64,000 bases of DNA. It comes from Paracoccus sp. Z118 (GTDB taxonomy: Bacteria > Pseudomonadota > Alphaproteobacteria > Rhodobacterales > Rhodobacteraceae). This document shows, in pieces, positions 9,861 through 18,343 of the stretch (within the stretch, counting starts at the first letter, position 1; the number at the start of each line of letters is the position of its first letter). Where the stretch lies: NCBI RefSeq assembly GCF_019061185.1, contig NZ_JAHQZU010000002.1, positions 62,001 to 126,000 of the forward strand, in the 5' to 3' direction. Under the pieces are notes generated by a model. The model was not told where the DNA came from. It made no database searches and saw nothing but the letters and a program-made list of their open reading frames with translations. The position numbers and the translations under genes were made by a program.

Positions 9861-10652
9861 TCAGCCGTCGAGCCAGCGCACCGGGATGGGGAAATTCGCC
9901 GGGATCGCCGGGCGCGTTCCGGCGGGCGGCGCGAGGTCCAGCCGGCTCGCCCGCATCCGTTCGGCCAGCCACAGCGCCAGCGCCAGCGGATCGGCGGGCA
10001 GCGACGGATCGTCCGCGACCATCCGCGCGGGGGCCCAGACGACCGCCTGCCCCTGCTCGGCGGCCCAGTCGAGTTCCGTCCGGCTGTCCGCGACGGTGAC
10101 GCCGAGCGGTCCTGCGGCGGCCCAAGCCGCCTGATCCAGCGCCAGCAGCGCCACGCGGCGCGCATGCCCCCCTTGCGGCAGCGGCAGGCCGGGCGCGCCC
10201 GGCACCAGGATGACCGCGCCGCCGGAAAGATCGGGCGCGCCGCCGTCCTGCCGCAGCACGACGGCCGGGCGCGGCCGTGCGGCCTCCGCCCCGACCCGCC
10301 CTGCCCGGCGGGCGATGGTGATCCCCAGCGCGCCCGGCACCCGGTCCAGCTTTTCCACCGAAACCTCGACCCGCGCGGCGGCGGGATGGGCCAACACCTC
10401 GGCGGCGATGCGTTCGGCCAGTGTCTCCAGCAGGTCGTAGCGTTGCTCGGCCAGCGCCGTCGCCACCGCCCCGGTCAGCACGTCGTAGCTGAGGATGCGG
10501 TCCACCTCATCGGCCGCGCCGCTGACGGGCTCGGCCAGATCGGCGGTCACGTTGAAGCGCAGGCGCTGCCGGGTGCCGCGCTCGGTCTGGAATGCGCCGA
10601 TCTCGGCCGAGATGACGTGATCGCGCAGGTGGATGCGGTCGGGCTGGTCCAT
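9861..10652 (-). CDS. folB: dihydroneopterin aldolase with extra C-terminal domain
   Basis: Cleaves dihydroneopterin to hydroxymethyl-dihydropterin in folate synthesis. Residues 1 to about 115 match FolB: DRIHLRDHVISAEIGAF at the start, LSYDVLTGAVATAL, and DLLETLAERIAAEVLAH, ending with the VEKLDRVPGALGITIAR strand. The product is 263 residues, roughly twice the usual size; the last ~145 residues are an unassigned domain rich in Ala, Pro and Leu. ATG 10652 follows GAGGGG. folP lies downstream, 59 bases away, so both pterin-branch genes are probably co-transcribed. Confidence 0.88.
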   Translation of the reverse strand: MDQPDRIHLRDHVISAEIGAFQTERGTRQRLRFNVTADLAEPVSGAADEVDRILSYDVLTGAVATALAEQRYDLLETLAERIAAEVLAHPAAARVEVSVEKLDRVPGALGITIARRAGRVGAEAARPRPAVVLRQDGGAPDLSGGAVILVPGAPGLPLPQGGHARRVALLALDQAAWAAAGPLGVTVADSRTELDWAAEQGQAVVWAPARMVADDPSLPADPLALALWLAERMRASRLDLAPPAGTRPAIPANFPIPVRWLDG

Positions 10653-10709
10653 GCGCCCCTCATGGGTGGGAATCCCCTGCCCCGCAATCCCCTGACCCGA
10701 GCCGGAATG

Positions 10710-10736
10710 AAAAATGGCCCCGCTTGCGGCGGGGCC
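10710..10736 (-). terminator. intrinsic terminator after the SleB hydrolase gene
   Basis: A perfect 8-bp stem GGCCCCGC/GCGGGGCC (10716-10723 and 10729-10736) with a 5-base loop; on the minus strand it is followed by ATTTTT. It is placed 31 bases past the hydrolase stop and upstream of folB. Confidence 0.8.
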
Positions 10737-10767
10737 AGTCGGGCCGAGAGGCAGAGGAAGGCGCGGG

Positions 10768-11376
10768 TCAGTTCGATGCGACGCGGCGGGCGCCCTGACG
10801 ATAGAAGATATGCGCGCCAATGCGGGTGGTGCGGGTGAATTTCCGCGACCAGGAGGGGTTGACCCGGTGGGTGTGGAAATAGGTCGCGCCGTCGGTCAGG
10901 ACGCGCGGGGCGCCCGACAGCGCCTCGGTCGCGATGTGCAGGGCGGTGTTGTAGGCCGCGCCCTTGCGGATCTTGCCGACATTGCCCTTGTAGCTGAACT
11001 GGCCCTTCTGGTTCACCACCCCGCAGACCGAGCGCGGAAAGCGCGGATCGTCCACGCGGTTCAGGATGACCTCGGCGACGGCGCGCTGGCCGGACACCGG
11101 CTCGCCGCGCGATTCGAAATAGATCGCCTCGGTCATGCAGCCCAGTTCGCGGCTGTCGATGCCGGGGGCGGCCTTGGCCTGGATCAGCCGCTCCGGGCCG
11201 GTTGCGGCCGCGCGGTTCTGCTGCAACCGCTCGGCATTGCGGCGCTGATACTGCTGGACGCGTTCCTGATATGAAACCCCGTCGCCGCTTTCCGCGTTGA
11301 CGGGGGTAGAGAGAACCGGGGCGGCAATGGCAGCACACACACAAAGGCGCGCCAGCCACGAAACGAACTTGGGCAT
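10768..11376 (-). CDS. SleB-type cell wall hydrolase
   Basis: A 202-residue exported peptidoglycan hydrolase of the SleB (Hydrolase_2) family. A signal peptide occupies about residues 1-28, ending near NAES. The catalytic domain starts at LGCMTEAIYFESRGEP, with the family glutamate, and continues with AVAEVILNRVDDPRFP, SVCGVVNQKGQFSY and a final ATYFHTHRVNPSWSR motif. Outside spore-formers these proteins act in wall turnover. It is a stand-alone gene with its own terminator. Confidence 0.9.
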   Translation of the reverse strand: MPKFVSWLARLCVCAAIAAPVLSTPVNAESGDGVSYQERVQQYQRRNAERLQQNRAAATGPERLIQAKAAPGIDSRELGCMTEAIYFESRGEPVSGQRAVAEVILNRVDDPRFPRSVCGVVNQKGQFSYKGNVGKIRKGAAYNTALHIATEALSGAPRVLTDGATYFHTHRVNPSWSRKFTRTTRIGAHIFYRQGARRVASN

Positions 11377-11592
11377 GGTGTTCCTGTAACTCGTAAACCC
11401 GAGCGGGCCGGGCCGATGCAGGTTGGATGACCGATGCCCCCCGCGCCGCGCCAGTGCCCAAGCGCCGAGTCGCCCGTCCGGTCATGAAAACGCCATGTTT
11501 GGGCCGGAACCCGCCGAGGCTGTTAGTTGCTGTCGGCAGATTCCGGCCCAAGTCGGGCCGCGCTTAGTTGTGAGAAACGCGTGACTTTCCCG

Positions 11593-14142
11593 TCAGACGC
11601 GAGTCGGGTCGCTGCCCCGCAGCAGAATCGATTCGCGCGCCGCAGCAAGCCGCGCCAGCGGCACGCGGAAGGGCGAGCAGGACACATAATCCACCCCCGC
11701 CCGCATGCAGAAGGCGATGGAATCGGGGTTGCCGCCATGCTCGCCGCAGACGGAGATGGTGATGTCCGGCTTGCGCTCTCGGGCGCGCTGGACGCCGATC
11801 AGCAGCAGCTCGCCCACGCCCTCCTGGTCGAGGATGTGGAACGGGTCCTCGGGGAAGACCCCCTGCGCGACATAGCTGCCCATGAAGCGGCCCGCGTCGT
11901 CGCGCGACAGGCCGAAGGTCATCTGCGTCAGGTCGTTGGTGCCGAAGGACAGGAAGGCGCAATGCTCGGCGATGTCGCCCGCCCGCAGCGCGGCGCGCGG
12001 GGTCTCGACCATGACGCCCAGCCGATAGGTGAAATCGGCCCGCGTCTCGGTCCGCACGGCGGCGGCGACGGCTTCGATGCGGTTGCGGACCAGCTCGACC
12101 TCGCGCATGGCGCTGACCAGCGGGATCATGATCTCAGGCACGACGCCGGTGCCGTGGCGCGCGGCGGCGATCGTCGCCTCGAAGATCGCGCGGGCCTGCA
12201 TGTCGTAGATTTCCGGCACCACGATGCCCAGCCGGACGCCGCGCATCCCCAGCATCGGGTTGAACTCGTCCAGCGCCTCGATCCGGCGCACGATGTCGGA
12301 CAGGGGCAGGTCCAGCGTCTCCGCCAATTCGCGCATCCCCTCGCGGTCATGGGGCAGGAATTCGTGCAGCGGCGGGTCGAACAGGCGGATCGTCACCGGC
12401 AGCCCGTCCATCAGCCGGAACAGCGCCGTGAAGTCGGCCCGCTGCATCGGCAGCAGCCGGTCGAGCGAGAGGCGCCGGTCTTCGGGCCGGTCGGCGAAGA
12501 TCATCTCGCGCATGGCGGGCAGGCGCGAATCGTCGAAGAACATATGCTCGGTCCGGCACAGGCCGATGCCCTGCGCGTGGAATCGGCGGGCGGTCAGCGC
12601 GTCCTCGGGCGTGTCGGCGTTGGCGCGCACGGCGATGGTGCTGGCCTCGTCGGCCCAGGTGAGAAGCTGGTGGAAGCTGTCGTCCAGCGCGGGCTCCAGC
12701 ATGTCGGGGGCGCCGGCCAGCACCTCGCCGGAGCTGCCGTCCACGGTGATCTGGTCGCCCTCGTGCAGGATTCGCTGACCGACGCGCAGCGTTCCGGCCC
12801 GGCCATCAATGGCGATCTGCGAGGCGCCGACGATGCAGGGCAGGCCAAGCCCCCGCGCGATCACGGCGGCGTGGCTGGTGGTGCCGCCGCGCTCGGTCAG
12901 GACGGCGACGGCGGCATGCATCCCGCGCACATCCTCGGGCACCGTCTCGCGGCGCACCAGCACGCAAGGCTCGCCTCGCGCGGTGCTGGCCTGCGCGGCG
13001 GGCGTGGAAAAGACGATCCTGCCGGTGGCCGCGCCGGGGCTGGCGGGGATGCCGCGCACGATCACGTCGCGCGGACTGCGCGGGTCCACCTGCCGGTGCA
13101 GCAGGTCGTAAAGCGTGCGCGGCTGGATCCGCATCACCGCCTCGTCCGGCGAAATGATGCCGTCGCGGACCAACGCGACGGCGATCCGCACCGACGCGCG
13201 GGACGAGCGGGCGACCATGTTCGCGTCGATCAGCGTGAGCTGGCTGTCCGAGACGACGAACTCGATCCGCATCTCCTCGCGCAGGCGGCAGCGGGCGGCC
13301 TCGCCGAAGCGGATCAGGTCGGCGAAGACGCCCGGCGCCGCCTCCTGCAGCGAGGGGCCGCGCGGGTCGCAGGTGAGATACAGCGTCTCGTGATTCCTGC
13401 CGCGGGATTTACCCTGCGTCTGCCCGCGGAAACGCCCGGTGATCCGCGCATCGCCGGTCACGCTGTCCACATACTGGATCGTCCCCGATCCGGTGACGCC
13501 GGGGCCGAGCGCCAGCGCCATGTCCTGCACGACCAGCCCCAGCGGCGCGTCGGGCGGGGCCCCCTTGGCCTGCCGCAGCAGCCGCGCGGTGGGGCCGTCC
13601 CACGCCCGCGCCATCGACCGCAGCACCTCGGCCAGCTGGCGGGCGGGGTCCTGGGGGAACTCGTCGTCGGTCTCGTTGCGATAGGCGGCCAGCGCGTCGG
13701 CAAGGCTGGCATCGGGGTCCGAGAACATGTCCGGGTCCAGCCGCGCGACATGGACCGCGTAGGACTGCACGAAGCCGCGATAGATGGCGTCCGCCGCCTC
13801 GCGCCCGCGCGTCTGGGCAAGGCGTTCGTGGCAGGCGTCGTTGATGCCGACATTCAGCACCGTGCCCGGCCCGCCCCATTCGGGATCGACGGCCGAGGGG
13901 CGCACCCCGACCAGCCCCGCCCCTTCGCCGATCAGCCGGTCCAGCGCCGCGCGGTCGAGCATCCGTCCCGCCGCGATGCCCCGCACCGCCTCGGTCGAGA
14001 CGGCGAAGCTGCGCGGCACCGGCAGGTCCATGCGGATCAGGCGCTGCAGGCATTTCGCCCGCCAGCCATGCCGCTCGGTGCTGACCGGGGCGGAGGGGGT
14101 GATCTCGACGATTTCGGGCGCGGAGGAGGCAGGCTGATCCAT
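11593..14142 (-). CDS. pyruvate phosphate dikinase-like PEP-binding protein, N-terminal half divergent
   Basis: An 849-residue relative of pyruvate phosphate dikinase. The central swivelling phosphohistidine domain is intact (LTERGGTTSHAAVIARGLG) and so is the PEP/pyruvate TIM barrel (GMRGVRLGI, SFGTNDLTQMTFGLSRDD, DYVSCSPFRVPLARLAAA). The N-terminal ATP-grasp half is poorly conserved: the usual glycine-rich GGKGAxL loop is absent and the LQxR motif is replaced by TLIDANMVARSS. ATP-dependent activity is therefore doubtful. ATG 14142 is chosen, with no strong ribosome site; a TTG at 14172 is an alternative. Confidence 0.82.
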   Translation of the reverse strand: MDQPASSAPEIVEITPSAPVSTERHGWRAKCLQRLIRMDLPVPRSFAVSTEAVRGIAAGRMLDRAALDRLIGEGAGLVGVRPSAVDPEWGGPGTVLNVGINDACHERLAQTRGREAADAIYRGFVQSYAVHVARLDPDMFSDPDASLADALAAYRNETDDEFPQDPARQLAEVLRSMARAWDGPTARLLRQAKGAPPDAPLGLVVQDMALALGPGVTGSGTIQYVDSVTGDARITGRFRGQTQGKSRGRNHETLYLTCDPRGPSLQEAAPGVFADLIRFGEAARCRLREEMRIEFVVSDSQLTLIDANMVARSSRASVRIAVALVRDGIISPDEAVMRIQPRTLYDLLHRQVDPRSPRDVIVRGIPASPGAATGRIVFSTPAAQASTARGEPCVLVRRETVPEDVRGMHAAVAVLTERGGTTSHAAVIARGLGLPCIVGASQIAIDGRAGTLRVGQRILHEGDQITVDGSSGEVLAGAPDMLEPALDDSFHQLLTWADEASTIAVRANADTPEDALTARRFHAQGIGLCRTEHMFFDDSRLPAMREMIFADRPEDRRLSLDRLLPMQRADFTALFRLMDGLPVTIRLFDPPLHEFLPHDREGMRELAETLDLPLSDIVRRIEALDEFNPMLGMRGVRLGIVVPEIYDMQARAIFEATIAAARHGTGVVPEIMIPLVSAMREVELVRNRIEAVAAAVRTETRADFTYRLGVMVETPRAALRAGDIAEHCAFLSFGTNDLTQMTFGLSRDDAGRFMGSYVAQGVFPEDPFHILDQEGVGELLLIGVQRARERKPDITISVCGEHGGNPDSIAFCMRAGVDYVSCSPFRVPLARLAAARESILLRGSDPTRV

Positions 14143-14286
14143 GATGGGAGAGCCTATGCAGGTGCCGCCCAACGCCGCAAGGGAGAAAGGCCGCGCAACG
14201 GTGCCGCCGCTGCGTCGGGCGGCCCGTTCGTCACGAGGCAGGACGGGCGCGCGGGATCCTTGCCCGACCGAAAGGCCGGTTGGTCG

Positions 14287-14345
14287 CTGCGTCGGGCGTC
14301 CAGTTTCAGCCGGACCGGGACGGCCGCTCGGCTTCTCGGTCGCCC
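14287..14345 (-). pseudogene. decayed duplicate of the xth 3' end
   Basis: This 59-base segment matches the last 56 coding bases and stop region of the adjacent xth gene (14375-14435) at 52 of 59 positions with one 2-base gap, 88 bases away. On the minus strand one frame reads VPVRLKLDA against VPVWVELDA in xth, and the stop TGA has become CGA. The gap breaks the frame. Confidence 0.75.
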
Positions 14346-14379
14346 CGCCCGACGAGCCGGTTGGCGGCCCGTCACTGCG

Positions 14380-15168
14380 TCAGGCGTCCAGTTCCACCCA
14401 GACCGGAACGTGATCGCTCGGCTTCTCGGTCGCCCGCTGGTCGCGGTCGATGCCGGCGTCCTTCAGCAGGTCGGCGGCCTGCGGCGAGAGCAGCGCGTGG
14501 TCGATGCGGATGCCGTTGTCGCGGTCCCATGCCTGCCGCTGATAGTCCCAGAAGGTGAACGGCCCGCGCGTGGCCTGCGGGGCGCGGATGCGGATCGCGT
14601 CGGTCCAGCCCTGATGGACGATCCGGCGGAACGCCGCGCGGCTTTCGGGCAGGAACAGCGCGTCATCGGTCCAGCGTTCCGGGTGGGCGGCGTCGCGCGG
14701 CTCGGGGATGACGTTGTAATCGCCCAGCATCACCGCCGGCTGCTCGGCCGCGAGCATGTCCGCCGCGTGCAGCCGCAGCCGTTCCATCCACGCCAGCTTG
14801 TAGTCGTATTTCGGCCCCGGCACCGGGTTGCCGTTGGGCAGGTAGAGCCCCGCGACCCGCACCGCATGGCGTTCCCCGATCACCGTGCCTTCGATGAACC
14901 GGGCCTGCTCGTCCGCATCGTCGCCGGGCAGGCCGCGGGTCACATCCTCGACCGGCAGGCGCGAGAGGATGGCAACGCCGTTCCAGCTTTTCTGGCCGTG
15001 GGTCCAGACGGTCCAGCCCAGATCCTCGATCACCTCGGACGGGAAGCCCTCGTCCTGCGACTTGATCTCCTGCAGGACCACGACATCGGGCTGCGCCTCG
15101 GGCAGCCAGGCGGTCAGCTGGTGCAGCCGCGCCTTGATGCCGTTGATGTTGAAACTGGCGATTTTCAT
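14380..15168 (-). CDS. xth: exodeoxyribonuclease III
   Basis: A 262-residue AP endonuclease/3'-exonuclease of base-excision repair. All family blocks are present: MKIASFNINGIKAR, VVVLQEIKSQDEGFP with the metal glutamate, GVAILSR, the catalytic GLYLPNGNP tyrosine, MLGDYNVIPEPRD with the catalytic Asp and Asn, and the final SDHVPVWVEL with catalytic Asp-His. Length is standard. A degraded copy of its 3' end lies just downstream. It is probably its own transcription unit. Confidence 0.96.
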   Translation of the reverse strand: MKIASFNINGIKARLHQLTAWLPEAQPDVVVLQEIKSQDEGFPSEVIEDLGWTVWTHGQKSWNGVAILSRLPVEDVTRGLPGDDADEQARFIEGTVIGERHAVRVAGLYLPNGNPVPGPKYDYKLAWMERLRLHAADMLAAEQPAVMLGDYNVIPEPRDAAHPERWTDDALFLPESRAAFRRIVHQGWTDAIRIRAPQATRGPFTFWDYQRQAWDRDNGIRIDHALLSPQAADLLKDAGIDRDQRATEKPSDHVPVWVELDA

Positions 15169-15219
15169 GGCGGCGACCCTAGCAGGCGAGCGGGCAGCGG
15201 CAAGAGCGGGCTTGGGGCG

Positions 15220-16299
15220 TCAGAACAGCGAAAGCTGATCGCCCGAGCGCGGCGGCGGCGCGAAGCGGCTGGCGTCCAGCGGCGGGCTTTCCGTCGCATA
15301 GCCCAGCCGCTTGCGGGCAAGGCGGAAACGCTGGTGCAGCAGTTCCGCCTCGATCCCCTCGCCCTTCATGCGGGTGCCGAAGCGGGGATCGTTGTCGCGC
15401 CCGCCGCGGATCGCCTGAATCCGCGCCATGACGTGATCGGCCTTGCCGGGGTGATGGCGTTGCAGCCAGTCGCGGAACAGCGGCGCGACCTCATGCGGCA
15501 GGCGGATCGGGATCATGCTGGCGGTGGCGGCGCCCGCCTCGCGCGCGGCGGTCAGGATCGATTCGACCTCATGGGCGGTCAGCACCGGAATGATCGGCGC
15601 GACCATGACGCGCACCGAGACGCCTGCCTCCGCCAGACCCCGGATCATCGCCAGCCGGGTCGCGGGGGCGGGCGCGCGCGGCTCCATCTGTCGGGCCAGC
15701 TTCGCGTCCAGCGTCGTCACCGACACGCCGACGAAGACCTGCTGCCGCACCGCCATCGCGCCGATCAGGTCCAGATCGCGCAGGATCGTGCGCCCGCGCG
15801 TCACGATGCTGACCGGATGGTTCCAGTCGTGCAGCACCTGAAGGCAGGACCGCATGATGCCGAACCGCGCCTCGGCGGGCTGATAGGGATCGGTGTTGGT
15901 GCCGAAGGCGATCGGCCCGACGGCATAGCCGGGCCGCCCGATCTCGGCTTCCAGCAGCCGGGCGGCATCCGGCTTGGCGGTGATCCGCGTCTCGAAATCC
16001 AGACCGGGGGAAAGGCCCAGATAGGCGTGGCTCGGCCGCGCGAAGCAGTAGATGCAGCCATGCTCGCAGCCGCGATAGGGGTTCACCGAGCGGTCGAACG
16101 GCACGTCGGGCGACTGGTTGCGGGTGATGATCCGGCGCGGCTGCTCGGTCGTCACCTCGGTCCGCAGCAGATGCTCGTCGGGCGGGCTGTCCCAGCCGTC
16201 ATCCTCGCGCACGGGCTGATACGGCTCGAACCGCCCCGCCGGGCGATGGGCGGCGCCGCGGGCTTTGAGGACTTCGTCGGGATCGCGGGGCGGAAGCAT
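15220..16299 (-). CDS. radical SAM protein of the PA0069/spore photoproduct lyase-like family
   Basis: A 359-residue radical SAM enzyme. The cluster-binding motif is CEHGCIYCFARP (C-x3-C-x2-C) near residue 78, preceded by the conserved NPYRGC. Other blocks are GTNTDPYQPAE, VSIVTRGRTILRDLDLI and PIIPVLTAHEVESIL. These match the widespread Rv2578c/PA0069 group of unknown reaction, which is distantly related to spore photoproduct lyase. It is encoded divergently from the 66-residue membrane protein gene. I would not assign a substrate. Confidence 0.9.
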   Translation of the reverse strand: MLPPRDPDEVLKARGAAHRPAGRFEPYQPVREDDGWDSPPDEHLLRTEVTTEQPRRIITRNQSPDVPFDRSVNPYRGCEHGCIYCFARPSHAYLGLSPGLDFETRITAKPDAARLLEAEIGRPGYAVGPIAFGTNTDPYQPAEARFGIMRSCLQVLHDWNHPVSIVTRGRTILRDLDLIGAMAVRQQVFVGVSVTTLDAKLARQMEPRAPAPATRLAMIRGLAEAGVSVRVMVAPIIPVLTAHEVESILTAAREAGAATASMIPIRLPHEVAPLFRDWLQRHHPGKADHVMARIQAIRGGRDNDPRFGTRMKGEGIEAELLHQRFRLARKRLGYATESPPLDASRFAPPPRSGDQLSLF

Positions 16300-16370
16300 G
16301 GGGCCATGCTAGAACATTCAGGGAACACCCTGCAAGCGGCAACAGTTCGCCGGAACATTCACCCTGTTCA

Positions 16371-16390
16371 CAGGTTGGTCTTTCAACCTG
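16371..16390. promoter_or_regulatory. inverted repeat in divergent promoter region
   Basis: CAGGTTG-N6-CAACCTG is a perfect 7-bp dyad in the gap between the divergent radical SAM and small membrane protein genes. The word GAACATTCA also occurs twice nearby (about 16311 and 16353). It could be an operator or a leader hairpin. Confidence 0.35.
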
Positions 16391-16434
16391 ACGCCACCGG
16401 CTCCATATTGATCCTGCCGCCACAGGAGGAAGCG

Positions 16435-16635
16435 ATGCCCCTGCCCCATTTCCTGATCACGCTCGCTGCCGTGATCCTTGCCGTGGGCGCCACGATCTGG
16501 CTGGCGGTCGCTGTCGGGCTGCCGTTCAAGGCGGTGCTGCTGGGGGCGCTGGTCGGCGCGGTGGTCGTGCATCTTTCCGGCGCGTTCGCCCGCAGCGATG
16601 ACGGCCCCGATCACCGGCACGACGGCGCGCACTGA
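16435..16635 (+). CDS. small two-helix membrane protein
   Basis: A 66-residue product with two hydrophobic helices (residues about 5-27 and 32-50) and a charged tail SDDGPDHRHDGAH containing three histidines. ATG 16435 is preceded by a strong CAGGAGGAA site, which supports translation. I do not recognise the family. The His/Asp-rich C-terminus could bind a metal ion, but this is only suggestive. The gene runs convergent to the HNH nuclease, ending 17 bases before it. Confidence 0.7.
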   Translation: MPLPHFLITLAAVILAVGATIWLAVAVGLPFKAVLLGALVGAVVVHLSGAFARSDDGPDHRHDGAH

Positions 16636-16652
16636 CGCGGGCGCGGGACGCC

Positions 16653-17255
16653 TCAGCTTTCCAGCTCGGCGTCCCAGTAGAGAAAATCCATCCAGCTATG
16701 ATGCAGGTGGTTCGGCGGAAAGCGCCGGCCGACGGTGTGCATGTCCTCGGCCGTGGGCCGGGCGGGCGGGCGGCGCAGCTTCAGCCCCGAGTTCCGCAGG
16801 CTCTTGTTCGCCTTCCTCAGGTTGCAGGGCGAGCAGGCGGCGACCACGTTCTCCCAACTGGTCACGCCGCCGCGCGAGCGGGGCACCACATGGTCGAAGG
16901 TCAGATCCCCTCGCGCCCCGCAATACTGGCAACAGAATTCGTCCCTCAGAAAAAGATTGAAGCGCGTGAATGCCACGCGCTTCTGGGGTTTGACGAACTC
17001 TTTCAGCACCACGACCGAGGGTATTCGGATCGCGGCGCGCTGACTGCGCACCACCTCGTCATATTCGGCGATGATCGTCACCCGGTCCAGGAAGACGGCC
17101 TTGATCGCCTCCTGCCACGGCCAGAGCGACAGGGGATAGTAGGATAGCGGCCGGAAATCCGCGTTCAGCACCAGCGCCGGGTTGCGCCTGAGCGAGCCGG
17201 GCTCACGCACGAAGTGGGTGCGGAAGTCATTATCCAGACTGTGGTTGTCGAGCAT
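16653..17255 (-). CDS. HNH endonuclease family protein
   Basis: A 200-residue HNH nuclease of the type common as a chromosomal single gene in alphaproteobacteria. The HNH core is CCQYCGARGDLTFDHVVP followed by RSRGGVTSWENVVAACSPC and N-L-R-K, with four cysteines likely holding a structural zinc and the DH pair at the active site. The N-terminal half (LVLNADFRPLSYYPLSLWPW) is typical of this subfamily. Its cellular role is unknown; it is not next to any phage or restriction genes here. Confidence 0.9.
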   Translation of the reverse strand: MLDNHSLDNDFRTHFVREPGSLRRNPALVLNADFRPLSYYPLSLWPWQEAIKAVFLDRVTIIAEYDEVVRSQRAAIRIPSVVVLKEFVKPQKRVAFTRFNLFLRDEFCCQYCGARGDLTFDHVVPRSRGGVTSWENVVAACSPCNLRKANKSLRNSGLKLRRPPARPTAEDMHTVGRRFPPNHLHHSWMDFLYWDAELES

Positions 17256-17407
17256 TCGCGCCTCCCCGAAGTGGACGGGTCCGGTGCCGGACTCAGTGCT
17301 GCGGTGCAGCCTACTTCCGGTAGCAGAGATACGGCAACCCCCTGCATGTTGCCTTGCGCCCGAACCACGACATCGGGATAGCGAAGGGACGACGCTGCGA
17401 TGACTTC

Positions 17408-18343
17408 TCAGCCGAGGCGCGGGGGATCAGGACTGCCCCGTTCCGCCCAGGCCGAGATCGCGGCGTGAAGCTCGGCCATCGGCCCCGGATCGGGATCGAC
17501 GTCACGAAGGGCAGTGGCGAGAAGCGATGAGCTTTGCTTCCGCTTCTCGTTCGGATGGGTTGCAAAGACGCGGGCGGTGTTGGCAAGCGTCACGTTCGAC
17601 GTGCCCAGTTCCGCCTGAAGGCCCGCGAGCAGCGCCGACCGGACGAGGTTGGGTTGGTCGGTCGGCAACGCGTTGACGCGGCGCACCAGTTCGATCGCGT
17701 GGGGCGGCGCGGCCCCGTGAATGCGGGGCGGCGCGTCGCCGGGGCGCCGGGCCACGCCCAGCAGGGTCAGCAGCGCGCCGAACCAGTCTTCCTCGACGCT
17801 GGCCCGGACGACCTGATCCGCCTGCGCGATCGCCTGCATCTCGGCGCCCCTCGCCTCGACATCCAGCAGCCAGCGGGCGTCCGACCTTCTGACGAAATCA
17901 TCGAACGTGTCGAATATCAGCGGCGCCCGCTGGATGCTGGGGTTGATGATGCGCTGCGCCCAGATCGATCGCAGCCACCCTTCTTCGCTGCGCGTCAGCA
18001 GGAAAAGCGTGACGGCCCGACCACCCGCCGCCCCGGCGAGCGCATCGGCCGCCGCGCGGGGAAACTGCCGATAGCGCGGGGCGAATCCCTCGTTCGAGAC
18101 CAGCATCGTCGGCGCGCGGCTTTCCGCCACATCGCGGGCCAGCGTATCGGCACGGCCCTTCAGCAATTCGGGCACCAGCGCGTGGTGCTTCTTCATCGGA
18201 TGCTCGGACCGGGGATCGGGATAATCCACGCCCTCGGCGGCCAGCCGCTCCCGCTGTCCGTCGCACCAGAACTGAAGGGCCGAGCTTGCCGCCTTGGGCA
18301 GCCCGACATGCAGGATCAGCCGGTCGCGACTCAGCCCAGGCAT
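17408..18343 (-). CDS. putative sulfotransferase-fold protein
   Basis: A 311-residue protein whose start LILHVGLPKAASSALQFW resembles the PAPS 5'-phosphosulfate loop of bacterial sulfotransferases, and whose FLLTRSEEGWLRSIWAQ matches the 3'-phosphate-binding helix region. The rest is divergent, so I call the fold but not the substrate. ATG 18343 overlaps the 3' end of the upstream esterase gene by 13 bases, suggesting coupling. It is the last gene of a four-gene minus-strand operon headed by the GntR regulator. Confidence 0.7.
   Translation of the reverse strand: MPGLSRDRLILHVGLPKAASSALQFWCDGQRERLAAEGVDYPDPRSEHPMKKHHALVPELLKGRADTLARDVAESRAPTMLVSNEGFAPRYRQFPRAAADALAGAAGGRAVTLFLLTRSEEGWLRSIWAQRIINPSIQRAPLIFDTFDDFVRRSDARWLLDVEARGAEMQAIAQADQVVRASVEEDWFGALLTLLGVARRPGDAPPRIHGAAPPHAIELVRRVNALPTDQPNLVRSALLAGLQAELGTSNVTLANTARVFATHPNEKRKQSSSLLATALRDVDPDPGPMAELHAAISAWAERGSPDPPRLG

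Noticed and set aside
11527..16635. A 1702-codon open frame on the plus strand opposite the PPDK-like and following genes
   Set aside because: Antisense to clear genes, no family-like segments in its long middle, composition typical of high-GC shadow frames; only its last 66 codons (16435-16635) look real.
16653..17255. HNH protein as part of a defence or mobile element
   Set aside because: No neighbouring restriction, phage or transposon genes; this HNH type is common as a solo chromosomal gene.
17256..17407. Possible RNA gene in the gap between HNH and sulfotransferase-like genes
   Set aside because: No tRNA-like cloverleaf or terminator could be drawn; left as plain intergenic DNA.
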